From contig CAMOVR010000014.1 in assembly GCA_946627565.1 (NCBI GenBank), positions 1 to 39,869 of the forward strand: a DNA stretch of 39,869 nucleotides. Reading direction: 5' to 3'. Below are positions 19,360 to 29,057 of this stretch, one piece after another. This DNA comes from an uncultured Clostridia bacterium. GTDB taxonomy: Bacteria > Bacillota > Clostridia > Christensenellales > Aristaeellaceae. A model generated the notes under the pieces. It searched no databases. It saw nothing but the letters and a program-made list of their open reading frames with translations, and was not told the origin of the DNA. Both the position numbers and the translations under genes were made by a program. Numbering within the stretch: the stretch's first letter is position 1; each line of letters starts with the position of its first letter.

Positions 19360-21222
19360 ATGCCGGAGACGATCAAGAAACATAAGACAGCTGTCAGGTG
19401 GGTGATCCTGGTGGTCGCAGCCCTGCTTATGGCTGTGGGTCTGGAAGCTCTGCAGCTGCACCTGCTCCCTCCCATCTTCACGGATATGGACGTGACCATC
19501 ATCAAAGACCCTGACCTGCTGGAAACATCCAGGACATATCTGCATGAAAGCGGAAGAACGGCGCTGGTGGAACAATGGGATGCCCTGCGGCTCTTTTTTA
19601 CCTTCCTCATGCAGCTGATCCTCCTGGTGGTGCTCTTTCCCCTGGGTCTGATGAAATATCTGCTGAACGGACTGAAAAAAGGGTTTTCCTCCCTTGTATC
19701 CGCCCTTTCGGCTTCCTGGCGCCGGGATCTTCTGCTTCTTGGTATTTTTGCTGCAAGCGCCGCCGCCATGTTTTTCCTGACCAGGTTCCTGGTGGTGTAC
19801 CTGTACCATAAGGCGGAGAGCAACTGGATGATTGACCTGTTCTCCCTGCTGTGCGGCATCTCCCTGGCCATGATGGCGACTTTCCGGCAAACCCTTTCGA
19901 AAAAGCCGGAGATCTTCTTTCTGGCGTTCATGATCATGATCGGGGGCCTCATGTCCTTCCTTATGCCCGCCAGTTCCGTGGTGGCCTGGGACGACGGCTT
20001 CCATTACCAGCACGCCCTGAACTTTTCTACCATGGGCCATGTGCGCTACACCCAGGCGGATATGGACGCCATGGATGCGGCCAATGTGAAAATCTATGCC
20101 CTGGGCGAGGAAAGGGATGCGTTTCTGAAAGCAAGGGACGAGGCCAATGCGAAGGGCTCCGTCTACGTGACGGTGGGCTTTCACATGCAGCCCAAGGAGG
20201 TCTGGATGGCCTTCTATGGCCTGGGCCTGTTCCTGGGAAGGCTCTTCCATCTCAGCTACTGGCTGACCTGGTCCCTGGGCCGCTTTACCGGCCTTCTGGC
20301 CTACAGCATCATCGGGTACTTTGCCATAAGGAGGCTTAAGTCGGGCAAGCTGATCCTGGCTTCTGTCCTCATGATCCCCGAGGCCATCTTCCTGGCCAGC
20401 AATTACAGCTATGACCCCTCGGTTACCTGCTGTCTGGCTCTGCTGTTTGCCTATTTCACGGCCCAGTGGCAGGAAAAGGGGATCATTTCGGAAAAAGACC
20501 AGCTGGTCATGATTCTTTCCGGTTTCTTTGGCTGTCTTGCCAAGGCCATCTACTTTCCCATCGTGCTCCTGCCCCTGCTTCTGCCAAAAAGCCGGTTCCG
20601 GGACGGGAAAGCCTGGAAGCGCTTTATCTATGGTGTGCTGCTTGCCGTGTTCCTGCTGCTGGTTTCCTTTGTCCTGCCCTTCATCTTCAGTGACGGGACC
20701 GGGGATACCCGGGGCGGGGACGGGGTCAACGCCTTCGGGCAGGTGGCCTTTATCCTGGGCAATCCCCTGAAGTACACGGAGATCCTGCTGAACTTCCTGA
20801 GGGAATACCTGAATGTGAACTATATGAACGGGGCCCTGACCTTCTTTGCCTACATGGGCAGCGCTCCCAACGGCATCCTGTGCCTGATTCTTCTGGCCGT
20901 TGCAGCCTTTACGGATCGGGGCGAAGCGGATGAAAAGCCGGGACCCGGCATCCGGGTCATTGTGCTGCTGTTTGCGGCGGCCACCATTGTGCTGCTGACC
21001 ACCGCCCTGTATGTCTCCTATAATCCGGTAGGGTCCGAGGGCATAGGCGGGGTGCAGCCCAGGTACCTGCTGCCCCTGATGTATCCCATCCTGGCCATGC
21101 TGGGATCCGGGAATATACGCAATTCCATTCCCAGGGGCTGGTATAACGGCGTCTGCCTCGGCATATGCGGCTATATGGGCTTTGTGTCGGTGCTGCATAC
21201 CTGCATTGTATATTACAACTGA
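19360..21222 (+). CDS. DUF2142-like polytopic membrane protein
   Basis: Multiple TM helices and the extracytoplasmic segment 'SSVVAWDDGFHYQHALNFSTMGHVRYTQ' resembling the DUF2142 family; RBS ggaggt. Confidence 0.75.
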   Translation: MPETIKKHKTAVRWVILVVAALLMAVGLEALQLHLLPPIFTDMDVTIIKDPDLLETSRTYLHESGRTALVEQWDALRLFFTFLMQLILLVVLFPLGLMKYLLNGLKKGFSSLVSALSASWRRDLLLLGIFAASAAAMFFLTRFLVVYLYHKAESNWMIDLFSLLCGISLAMMATFRQTLSKKPEIFFLAFMIMIGGLMSFLMPASSVVAWDDGFHYQHALNFSTMGHVRYTQADMDAMDAANVKIYALGEERDAFLKARDEANAKGSVYVTVGFHMQPKEVWMAFYGLGLFLGRLFHLSYWLTWSLGRFTGLLAYSIIGYFAIRRLKSGKLILASVLMIPEAIFLASNYSYDPSVTCCLALLFAYFTAQWQEKGIISEKDQLVMILSGFFGCLAKAIYFPIVLLPLLLPKSRFRDGKAWKRFIYGVLLAVFLLLVSFVLPFIFSDGTGDTRGGDGVNAFGQVAFILGNPLKYTEILLNFLREYLNVNYMNGALTFFAYMGSAPNGILCLILLAVAAFTDRGEADEKPGPGIRVIVLLFAAATIVLLTTALYVSYNPVGSEGIGGVQPRYLLPLMYPILAMLGSGNIRNSIPRGWYNGVCLGICGYMGFVSVLHTCIVYYN

Positions 21223-21263
21223 AACTAAAGCCTGAACCAACAGCGAAACAGGAGGAAAAACCT

Positions 21264-21974
21264 TTGAAGCTCCTTGTGGTGATCCCTGCCTTCAATGAGG
21301 AGGAAAACCTGCCCAGGGTGATCTCCGAACTGAGGGAGAAGGTTCCCCAGTATGATTTTGTCATCATCAACGACGGGTCCACGGACGGCACGGAAGCCCT
21401 GTGCCGCGCGCAGGGGTATCCCTTTCTGGATCTGCCGGCCAACCTGGGCCTGACCGGTGCCTTCCAGACCGGGGTCAGATACGCCTGCGAGATGGGCTAT
21501 GACGCGGTGATTCAGATCGACGGGGATGCCCAGCATGACCCGGCCTATATCCCGGATATGGCCGCCCTGATGGAAGAAAAGGACCTGGACCTGGTGATCG
21601 GGTCAAGGTTTGTGACGGAAAAGCGCCCCGCCACCATGCGTATGGCGGGCAATGCCCTGATTTCCTGGGCCATACGGGTGACCACGGGAAAGACGGTGAT
21701 GGACCCCACCTCCGGCATGCGCCTGTACGGCAGGCGGGTGCTGAAGGAGCTGGCCGTTGAACTCAATGCCAGGCCGGAACCGGATACGGTGGCCCAGCTC
21801 CTCAGAGGGGGCGCCAGAATGGAAGAATACCAGGTCCGCATGCGGGAGAGGGAAAAGGGCGAGAGCTATCTGGACTTCGGAGCCTCCATGCTCTATATGG
21901 TCCAGATGTGCATGAACATCTTTTTCCTGCAGTGGGTCATGAAAAAGGAGAGTCAGACATGTCCTGGGCAATGA
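21264..21974 (+). CDS. Family 2 glycosyltransferase (dolichol-phosphate mannosyltransferase-like)
   Basis: LKLLVVIPAFNEEENLPRVISELREKVPQYDFVIINDGSTDGTEALCR, IQIDGDAQHDPAYIPDM; TTG start preceded by aggagg. The annotated ORF start at 21165 is upstream inside the preceding gene. Confidence 0.92.
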   Translation: MKLLVVIPAFNEEENLPRVISELREKVPQYDFVIINDGSTDGTEALCRAQGYPFLDLPANLGLTGAFQTGVRYACEMGYDAVIQIDGDAQHDPAYIPDMAALMEEKDLDLVIGSRFVTEKRPATMRMAGNALISWAIRVTTGKTVMDPTSGMRLYGRRVLKELAVELNARPEPDTVAQLLRGGARMEEYQVRMREREKGESYLDFGASMLYMVQMCMNIFFLQWVMKKESQTCPGQ

Positions 21975-22330
21975 GGATACTGCTCATACTGGGGTCCGTG
22001 ATGACCGCTGTGTATGTTCTCAGACGGGTGCGCAACAGCAGGATGCGGACAGGGGATTCCGTCTTCTGGCTGTTCTTTTCCCTGATCCTGGTGCTACTTG
22101 GAATCTTCCCCGGCATCGCCATACGTTTTTCCGAATGGATCGGCGTGCAGAGCGCCGCCAATCTGGTGTTCCTCATTGTGATCTTCCTGCTGATCATCAA
22201 ACTGTTCCTCATGGACCAGCGCATTTCCAAACTGGATATGCAGATCACCAGGACCGTCCAGACCATCGCCATCCATGAGCGGGAAGGGGAGGCCATGGAG
22301 GAAGAAAACAGGGATAAAGAGGAAAAATGA
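21959..22330 (+). CDS. DUF2304-like small membrane protein
   Basis: Two TM segments then a short coiled tail; ATG overlaps the GT2 stop, a pairing common for DUF2304 proteins. Confidence 0.75.
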   Translation: MSWAMRILLILGSVMTAVYVLRRVRNSRMRTGDSVFWLFFSLILVLLGIFPGIAIRFSEWIGVQSAANLVFLIVIFLLIIKLFLMDQRISKLDMQITRTVQTIAIHEREGEAMEEENRDKEEK

Positions 22331-22348
22331 CACTGAATAGATCTGTGC

Positions 22349-22396
22349 AGGGCAGCACCGGCTCCCGCCCGGGGACGGGCGGAACGGGCTGCCCCT
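22349..22396 (+). terminator. Terminator-like hairpin after the DUF2304-like gene
   Basis: gggcagc...gctgccc with nested gcccg/cgggc, followed by a moderate T run. Confidence 0.45.
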
Positions 22397-22487
22397 GCTG
22401 TTTTACAGGACTGCATGCACGACATGTACAATCTGGTATGGTTTTCATATACTTAAACGATTAAGTAATATAAGCACAGGCAACCGC

Positions 22488-22531
22488 AGTAAGAAACCCG
22501 GGGAAGCAGGCAAGATACCTGATTCCCCGGG
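22488..22531 (-). terminator. Terminator for the minus-strand hydrolase gene
   Basis: cccggggaa...ttccccggg 9-bp stem, with TTTCTT following on the minus strand. Confidence 0.6.
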
Positions 22532-22550
22532 AAGAAAGATATGCGCCGTG

Positions 22551-23306
22551 TCAGCAGTCCCCGGCGGGATGGACTTTCAGGAGCCAGGCTTTCAGAGCGT
22601 CTGTCATAAGATCCAGGTGTCTGTTAAAGCAGTGATCGTCCTCCGGGATTACATCCATATGGCAGTTTGCATAGCGCTGTGCCGTGCGGGTGGCAAAGGA
22701 GATGGGAACAGCATCATCCGCCGCGCCATGGATAATGAGGACGGGGCCCTTATAGGCGTCTACGGCATCCTCCACCCGGATGGTCTGGGCCACCCGGATA
22801 TAGTTGCCGTTCAGCACAAGACCGTCCCAGGTATGGAGGCTGTCGGGCACATGGCAGGGATCAAAATTCGTGCCCAGCAGCGTGCCGGCGCGGGCCTGCT
22901 CCGGGATCATGACGGCAGGGGAGAGTGGCATCAGGCCGGCGATCTGATCCTGCTTCATGGCAGCTGTCAGGATCACGGTAAGGCCGCCCTGGGAGTGACC
23001 GCACAGATACACCTCGGAGACAAAGGGCAGGGACCTGGCGTAGTCTGTGATGAACAGGGCCTGGGTGAGCCACTTGTAAAGGGTGTGTTCCCCGAATTTG
23101 CCGTCGCTTTCCCCATGGCCGTACATATCCGGCCTCAGGACGGCAAAGCCGCATTCATTCATGGTTTTGGCAGCCGCCAGAATGTGCCGTTCCTGCCGGT
23201 TTCCGGTGAAACCGTGGATCAGCACCACCAGAGGCATTTTGTCTGCCTTTTTTTCCGGCATGTCCAGGTCTGCCTGGATGCGGAGCCCGTCACAGTTGAG
23301 TATCAT
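22551..23306 (-). CDS. Alpha/beta hydrolase family protein
   Basis: LVVLIHGFTGNRQERHILAAAKTMNECGFAVLRPDMYGHGESDG, nucleophile elbow LCGHSQGG, VLIIHGAADDAVP. Confidence 0.92.
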   Translation of the reverse strand: MILNCDGLRIQADLDMPEKKADKMPLVVLIHGFTGNRQERHILAAAKTMNECGFAVLRPDMYGHGESDGKFGEHTLYKWLTQALFITDYARSLPFVSEVYLCGHSQGGLTVILTAAMKQDQIAGLMPLSPAVMIPEQARAGTLLGTNFDPCHVPDSLHTWDGLVLNGNYIRVAQTIRVEDAVDAYKGPVLIIHGAADDAVPISFATRTAQRYANCHMDVIPEDDHCFNRHLDLMTDALKAWLLKVHPAGDC

Positions 23307-24756
23307 GTTCTTTCTCCTCCTTCGTTTCGCTCTGAGGAAGGGCCTCCGTGCTTCCAGCTGTCTTTTCGGCTGCCTTTTCTGGTGCCGTACCGACTGCCTT
23401 TTCAGGATTGCTGTCCAGATCGTTTTCCTTCCGGGCCTTTTCCAGAACCTTGTTGTAGGGCATGAGCATACCCTTTGTCATGGAAGCCCTGGCCTTCTTT
23501 TTGATGGGACCGAAGTTCATAAGGAACGAGACAAAGTACATACCCAGCACCCGGCCCCGGTGCTTCTGTGGAAAGTCATAGAAGCCGTGGGCCTTATAGA
23601 ACCTGTGGTCCTCCCGCATGAGGCCCTGCATGAGATAGATCAGGTCCCGGAAGATCTTCATGCCGCCCACGCCATAGAAGTTTTTGGGTGCCTGCAGGCT
23701 GTTGGAGATGGCATAGTCAAGGGAAATGGCCACGTCAAGGCACCGGGCGGTGTCCTCTGCGATGCCGGCCAGGAAGTTTCCGCCCACCTGGGCCCTGGCT
23801 TCCATGACCATGCGGAGGTTGGGTTCCGCTTCCAGGTCCCCGTCCACAAGATAGGCCACCGGTTTTCCCATGGTGACGGTGCGGTGTCCGTTACAGAACT
23901 GACGGTCATCATAGAGCTTGAAGCGGGAGCCCATGGAATGGCCCTTGATCTGAAAGGCGTACACGGTGGCATCTGCGGTCTGGATCTTCTCCCGGAGGAA
24001 GGCATCAAAACCGTCCTTATAGACACATTTCCCGTCCCTGGCGCAGTGAAAGCACCCAAGGCACCCGCCGGCAAAGGGGAAATCCTTAAGATCCACCACT
24101 TCGGATGCGCAGGGCAGGCGTGCGGAAAAGACAGAGATCAGGGCAGAAAGATGCTCTGACGGACTGTCGGTGACAATCACCACACGGCCTGCCTTTTTTG
24201 TCACGGCAGGAAGCTGACAGTCCATATCCGGCACAGACCGGGGCAGCATGGCAGCCCTGCGGGGTGCGGGCTCTGAAATACCGGCTTTCATGCACCACAG
24301 CACATGGGCAAAGAAGGTCTGCGCTTCCATGCGTCCCTTATCCGTCAGCAGGTCCTCCATATCGGCAGACAGGCCATGGATGGGTCGAAGGCCCAGGTCA
24401 TGGCAGTTGTCCTCGATAAACTGATGGGCGGTGACGTCATAGAAGTGCTTGGAGGTGGAGATCTGGGTGGCGAATTTGCCTGTAAGGTTGACCCCATGCT
24501 CCCGGATCAGCTCCAGGAAGCGGTGCAGCTGATACGGCACCAGAAAGGTATAGACCGGATAGCAGAAAAGCAGGAGATCGGCTTCTTCCAGCTGCGGGAT
24601 CACTTCGTCAAAGCTGTTTTCCAGGCGGTGGATCTGCTGGCCTGCCTGCAGGGTGTGAAACTGCACATCGGGAAAAAGTACCTGAAGGTATTTCACCGTA
24701 CAGAGGGTAATGCTGTTTTCACCGGAGGGGGAACCGTTTATAACCAGTACGTTCAT
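23290..24756 (-). CDS. NAD(P)H-dependent FMN reductase-like protein with two flavodoxin-fold domains in tandem
   Basis: Domain 1 MNVLVINGSPSGENSITLCTVKYLQ...LLLFCYPVYTFLVP; domain 2 GRVVIVTDSPSEHLSALISVF...PFAGGCLGCFHCARDGKCVYKDGFD; 17-nt overlap with the hydrolase gene. Confidence 0.8.
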   Translation of the reverse strand: MNVLVINGSPSGENSITLCTVKYLQVLFPDVQFHTLQAGQQIHRLENSFDEVIPQLEEADLLLFCYPVYTFLVPYQLHRFLELIREHGVNLTGKFATQISTSKHFYDVTAHQFIEDNCHDLGLRPIHGLSADMEDLLTDKGRMEAQTFFAHVLWCMKAGISEPAPRRAAMLPRSVPDMDCQLPAVTKKAGRVVIVTDSPSEHLSALISVFSARLPCASEVVDLKDFPFAGGCLGCFHCARDGKCVYKDGFDAFLREKIQTADATVYAFQIKGHSMGSRFKLYDDRQFCNGHRTVTMGKPVAYLVDGDLEAEPNLRMVMEARAQVGGNFLAGIAEDTARCLDVAISLDYAISNSLQAPKNFYGVGGMKIFRDLIYLMQGLMREDHRFYKAHGFYDFPQKHRGRVLGMYFVSFLMNFGPIKKKARASMTKGMLMPYNKVLEKARKENDLDSNPEKAVGTAPEKAAEKTAGSTEALPQSETKEEKEHDTQL

Positions 24757-24775
24757 TTGATCAGATAGCTTCCTT

Positions 24776-25513
24776 TCACAGGGGGTCAGAGTCCTGGAGA
24801 GGACTGTCCATATAGAAGGGCTGAAGGTCATTAAGGCGCAGGAGCATGGGGTGTCCGCCCGCGGATGCGCCGGTGTCTATATCCGCCCAAGTTTCCGTCA
24901 TCAGCATTCTTCCCCGGAACTGGGGCCCGTAGAGGGCTGTAGGGGTATGGCCGAAGACGGTGAACACATCCCGGAAATAGGTTTCCATGGGAGAAGGCCG
25001 GTTCCACAGCAGCTCCAGGGGTGTATAGGAGGGAATGGGCTTCTTCGGCTGAAAGTTGCCAAGACCTGCATGGGTGAGAAGACAGGTCTGGTTCCGGATC
25101 CGAACAAACTCAAACAGGCGCAGGCCCCGGATATACGCAAGCAGACGCTGGAGCCCCTCTGGATCCTGCATGCTCATGGTTCTGAGAGATCGCAGTGTGG
25201 GCAGGCCGCCGTTGACAAGCCATCTGGAGAGGCGTTCCGCCAGCTCCGGCTGGGCAGGCATGACAATCTCATCCGGGGATCCCGCCAGGGCAAAGGCACT
25301 GTCCAGCAGCATGGCCTCATGATTGCCCATGAGCATGTGAACATTTGGGGTATCCATGATCCACTGAAGCAGGGTGACCCCGCCGTCCCCGTTCCGGTCG
25401 ATGACGTCCCCCAGGACGATGAGCTCATCCTGACCTGTGAAGCCCGCAATGAAGAGCAGTTCCAGCAGGCCCTCCAGCGGGTAGCCGTGCAGGTCTGAGG
25501 TTACATAGATCAA
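24776..25513 (-). CDS. Calcineurin-like metallophosphoesterase
   Basis: IYVTSDLHGYPLEGLLELL, ELIVLGDVIDRNGDGGV, MLMGNHEAML; TTG start at 25511-25513 with ggggagggg SD is preferred over the longer ORF. Confidence 0.88.
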   Translation of the reverse strand: MIYVTSDLHGYPLEGLLELLFIAGFTGQDELIVLGDVIDRNGDGGVTLLQWIMDTPNVHMLMGNHEAMLLDSAFALAGSPDEIVMPAQPELAERLSRWLVNGGLPTLRSLRTMSMQDPEGLQRLLAYIRGLRLFEFVRIRNQTCLLTHAGLGNFQPKKPIPSYTPLELLWNRPSPMETYFRDVFTVFGHTPTALYGPQFRGRMLMTETWADIDTGASAGGHPMLLRLNDLQPFYMDSPLQDSDPL

Positions 25514-25515
25514 TC

Positions 25516-26283
25516 TCAGGCCCCTCCCCATTCGTTCCGGCTGCACAGGGCGTACATCATGATGCCCGCTGCCACGGCAGCGTTTAAGGATTCGGCATCC
25601 CCGCGCATGGGCAGTGTCAGGCGGTGGGTACACACGTCCTGTACCTGCTGGGAAATGCCGTTGCCTTCATTGCCGATGACCAGGCAGAAGCTGTCGGGCA
25701 GAGTATTCAGGACGGCAAAAAAGGGGTTTCCGTTTAAAACGGAGGCCAGCACCGGGATACCGGAGGCAGCCAGCTGGGACAGGCGGTCCGGCAGGGATGC
25801 GACACGCTGGCAGGGAAGATGAAAGATGGAGCCCATGGTGGCTCTGAGCACCTTCGGGGCATAGATATCCGCGCAGCTGTCTGAAAGGATCAGGCCGTCC
25901 ATACCGGCGGCATCTGCGGTACGCAGGATGGTACCTACATTGCCGGGGTCCTGTACCCCGTCCAGTGCCAGGATCTTCCCGCCACGGAAGGGAAAGTCAG
26001 GAAAAGCCGTCTGGGCGGCAATGCCCTGGGGCGTTTTGGTATCGCAGATATGGGCCATGAGGTGGGCCGGCACCCGGTAGACCGGGGCGGACAGCTGGGG
26101 GAGGGGTTCTGTGTAGTCATCCTGGAGGATCAGGGACAGGATGGATGCACCGCTTCGGATGGCCTCCTCCACAGATCTTCTGCCTTCCACGAGAAAGGAT
26201 CCGGTTTCCATACGGCCCTTCCGGTCCCGCAGGGACCTCCAGACCGTGACTTTGGGATTATGCAGACTGGTTATGGTTTCCAT
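25516..26283 (-). CDS. TrmH/SpoU family RNA methyltransferase
   Basis: METITSLHNPKVTVWRSLRDRKGRMETGSFLVEGRRSVEEAI, LDGVQDPGNVGTILRTADAAG, LVIGNEGNGIS, LTLPMRGDAESLNAAVAAGIMMY. Confidence 0.93.
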   Translation of the reverse strand: METITSLHNPKVTVWRSLRDRKGRMETGSFLVEGRRSVEEAIRSGASILSLILQDDYTEPLPQLSAPVYRVPAHLMAHICDTKTPQGIAAQTAFPDFPFRGGKILALDGVQDPGNVGTILRTADAAGMDGLILSDSCADIYAPKVLRATMGSIFHLPCQRVASLPDRLSQLAASGIPVLASVLNGNPFFAVLNTLPDSFCLVIGNEGNGISQQVQDVCTHRLTLPMRGDAESLNAAVAAGIMMYALCSRNEWGGA

Positions 26284-26340
26284 AATAGCTCTTTCTGTTG
26301 TCTGCTGCACAGGATGGCAGCATATGTAAGGCGCAGCAGC

Positions 26341-27195
26341 TCAGTTGACGCCGCGGAAGCCGCGCCCGATGATCTCGGAAGTGTTGGTGATAAGCAGGAA
26401 GGCGGAAGGATCGGCAGCCTTCACGAACCGGCGCAGGTGTACGGCCTGACGGCGGTTGACCACCGTCAGGATAACCTCTCTGCCCTCATGGGTATAGATG
26501 CCTTCACCGTGCAGCCTTGTGGCACCCCGGTGCAGTTTGGTGAGGATATAGTCCTCCAGCGCATCCGGATGGGCGGTGATGATATGAAAGCACTTGTTGG
26601 TGTTCACGTTTTCCAGTACCAGGTCAATCACCAGGGATTTCATGATGAGGCCCAGGATGGAGAACAGGCCTGTTGTCATGCCGAAGGCAAAGCAGGCGGA
26701 CACGGTGATGATGCAGTCGGATATGAGCAGGGCCACACCGATGTTTAAGGTGGTGTATTTGCGCATGATCATGGCAATGATATCCGTGCCGCCGCTGGAG
26801 GCATCCACATTAAAGAGGATGGCTGACCCGATGGCCGGCAGTCCCACGGCAAACACAAGCTCCAGAAAGGGCTCATCCGTAATGGGGTGATCCATGGGCA
26901 CCAGCCGCTCCAGAAGCCAGATGACACCGGACTGCAGCAGGGTGACATAGGTGGTTCTGACACCGAAGCTTTTTCCCATCACCAGGTAGCCCAGAATCAG
27001 GAGCACAATGTTGATGCTCAGCCCGATGGTACCGGGGGTGGAGGGAAAATAGTGGGCCATAATCACGGAGATGCCGCTGACACCGCCGGTGGAAAAGTGG
27101 TTGGTAAACTTGAAGAAATAGATACCAAGGACCATGAGGAGGGTACCGGCGGTCATGATGAGGTAATCCAGGAGCACACCGTACTTTTTTGACAT
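26341..27195 (-). CDS. YitT family membrane protein (DUF161/DUF2179)
   Basis: LMVLGIYFFKFTNHFSTGGVSGISVIMAHYF, SSGGTDIIAMIMRKYT and C-terminal ILTVVNRRQAVHLRRFVKAADPSAFLLITNTSEIIGRGF. Confidence 0.93.
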   Translation of the reverse strand: MSKKYGVLLDYLIMTAGTLLMVLGIYFFKFTNHFSTGGVSGISVIMAHYFPSTPGTIGLSINIVLLILGYLVMGKSFGVRTTYVTLLQSGVIWLLERLVPMDHPITDEPFLELVFAVGLPAIGSAILFNVDASSGGTDIIAMIMRKYTTLNIGVALLISDCIITVSACFAFGMTTGLFSILGLIMKSLVIDLVLENVNTNKCFHIITAHPDALEDYILTKLHRGATRLHGEGIYTHEGREVILTVVNRRQAVHLRRFVKAADPSAFLLITNTSEIIGRGFRGVN

Positions 27196-27223
27196 GTCAG
27201 ATTCTGTCCTTTAGCTAATATTC

Positions 27224-28567
27224 TTATTTGCCGACGCAGAAGGTGGAGAAGACCCGGTCCAGAAGCGATTCTTCCACATTGTCCCCGGTGATCTCCGATA
27301 GGGCGGCCTGGGCCCGGTCAAGATCCAGGGTGCACAGGTCCAGTGCGTCATGCAGAAGGGTTTCTTCTGCATCCTGAAGCGCAAGGGCTGCACGCCTGGC
27401 GGCATCCATGTGCCGGGGCTGGGTCAGGGAAAGAAGGTCTGAGACCCTGGCCTTTTCCAGGATATAGTCCTTGAGAGTTCTGCACCCGTCCTGCTTCAGG
27501 GCACAGACGGGGATCAGGGGCAGGTCAGGGAGAAGGGAACGGAGCTGTTCTTCCGTGCCGCCGGATGGTAGGTCCTGTTTATTCAGCACTATGGCCAGCG
27601 GCAGGTCCTTGAGGCTCAGGAGCATCTCCCGGTCCTCTTTCGTCAGAGGGCTTGAACTGTCCACCACCAGGAGCACCAGGTCTGCCCGCTCAGCAGCCTG
27701 ACGTGCCCGGTGCACACCTTCCGCTTCCACCACATCATCCGTTTCCCTGATACCGGCGGTATCAATAAGACGGATGCGGCAGCCTGAAAGCATGAGTTCT
27801 CCCTCCACCAGGTCTCTTGTGGTACCGGGAATGGAGGTGACAATGGCCTTTTCTTCCCCGAGAAGGAGATTCAGGATGCTGGACTTGCCCACATTGGGCC
27901 GGCCGCAGAGTGCTACGGTAAGCCCCTGCTGCAGGAGCCGGGCAGCTCTTTCATCGCAGGCAGATAGGAGGGTTTCGGAAAGGGCATGGATTTTGGGCCC
28001 AAGATCCGAGGCAGCTTCCTCTTCGCTGATCTCCTCCGGATAATCCAGACAGGCGGCAATGCCGGCCTGAATATCATACAGCTGGTCCGAAACCTGACGG
28101 ATAAAGGCGGAGGCACCGCCTTCCAGCTGGTGGACGGCAGCCCGTCTTGCCTGTTCTCCCCGGGCAGATATGAGAGCCATGACAGCTTCAGCCTGGGAAA
28201 GGTCCAGGCGTCCGTTCAGAAAGGCACGCCGGGTAAACTCGCCAGGTTCAGCAAGGCGTGCGCCGGAGCGGAGACACAGGTCAAGGACGCGGGAGGCTGA
28301 AGTGTATCCGCCATGAACCTGGAACTCTGCCACATCCTCCCGGGTATAACTGCGGGGGGACTTCATAATAACCGCCATACACTCATCCACCACCTGGTCC
28401 CCGTCCAGGATATGGCCATAGGTGAGAAGATGATCCTGAAGGGGCAGATGGGATGCGGGACGGAATATACACTGAAGGAGCTTTTCGCACGCCGGACCCG
28501 AGATCCTGACAATGGCGATTCCGCCCTCGCCCGGGGCAGTGGCAATGGCGGCGATGGTATCTGACAT
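27224..28567 (-). CDS. mnmE: tRNA modification GTPase MnmE (TrmE)
   Basis: MSDTIAAIATAPGEGGIAIVRISGPAC, GRPNVGKSSILNLLLGEEKAIVTSIPGTTRDLVEG, C-terminal FCVGK; start set to MSDT, not the long upstream ORF extension. Confidence 0.97.
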   Translation of the reverse strand: MSDTIAAIATAPGEGGIAIVRISGPACEKLLQCIFRPASHLPLQDHLLTYGHILDGDQVVDECMAVIMKSPRSYTREDVAEFQVHGGYTSASRVLDLCLRSGARLAEPGEFTRRAFLNGRLDLSQAEAVMALISARGEQARRAAVHQLEGGASAFIRQVSDQLYDIQAGIAACLDYPEEISEEEAASDLGPKIHALSETLLSACDERAARLLQQGLTVALCGRPNVGKSSILNLLLGEEKAIVTSIPGTTRDLVEGELMLSGCRIRLIDTAGIRETDDVVEAEGVHRARQAAERADLVLLVVDSSSPLTKEDREMLLSLKDLPLAIVLNKQDLPSGGTEEQLRSLLPDLPLIPVCALKQDGCRTLKDYILEKARVSDLLSLTQPRHMDAARRAALALQDAEETLLHDALDLCTLDLDRAQAALSEITGDNVEESLLDRVFSTFCVGK

Positions 28568-28719
28568 GGGATCGTCCTTTCTGAACCAAAAACTGAAGTG
28601 CCATGAAAGTATACGGTCTGCATGCATATTCGTCAATTTTTTAACGTGCTGAGCTCTGTGCAAATAAAATATTATTGCACAAATGTCATAAAGTACATAA
28701 ACAAAGTGACGATTCGGGA

Positions 28720-28760
28720 TTGAATTATACATCAACATAACAATATAATATTGATATAAT
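28720..28760 (+). promoter_or_regulatory. Candidate promoter(s) for the giant surface protein gene
   Basis: TTGAAT (28720-28725), 18-nt spacer, TATAAT (28744-28749); a second TATAAT at 28755-28760. AT-rich region, so chance matches are possible. Confidence 0.4.
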
Positions 28761-29024
28761 AAATGCAATATTAAGAAGAAATGTCAATACTTGCGCAATG
28801 CTGTTTCTTGATTTTACATGCAATTCGGCGTATCATTCGTTGTGAAAATATGCAGATCTATAAGAAAGTGCAAACCATGGATCCAGGCATTCTGAAGCCT
28901 CTGCCGGATACATGTTGTACCCTTAAGAACAGAGAAAACATTGAGATCTGCGGTACATAACTGACAGCTGTAATGAAGAAAAATAAGGATTCCAGAAGCT
29001 GCGTTTGTTACTGAATGCCCGTGC

Positions 29025-29057
29025 CGGATTTGGGATTTTATCCAAATCCCAAATCCG
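29025..29057 (+). repeat. Perfect 14-bp inverted repeat/hairpin in the 5' leader of the giant surface protein gene
   Basis: CGGATTTGGGATTT-tatcc-AAATCCCAAATCCG, ending 29 nt before the ATG at 29087. Confidence 0.9.

Noticed and set aside
19171-21240. 689-aa minus-strand ORF antisense to the DUF2142-like gene
   Set aside because: Low-complexity H/Q/G-rich translation typical of antisense frames in GC-rich DNA; the opposite strand encodes a clear membrane protein with an RBS.
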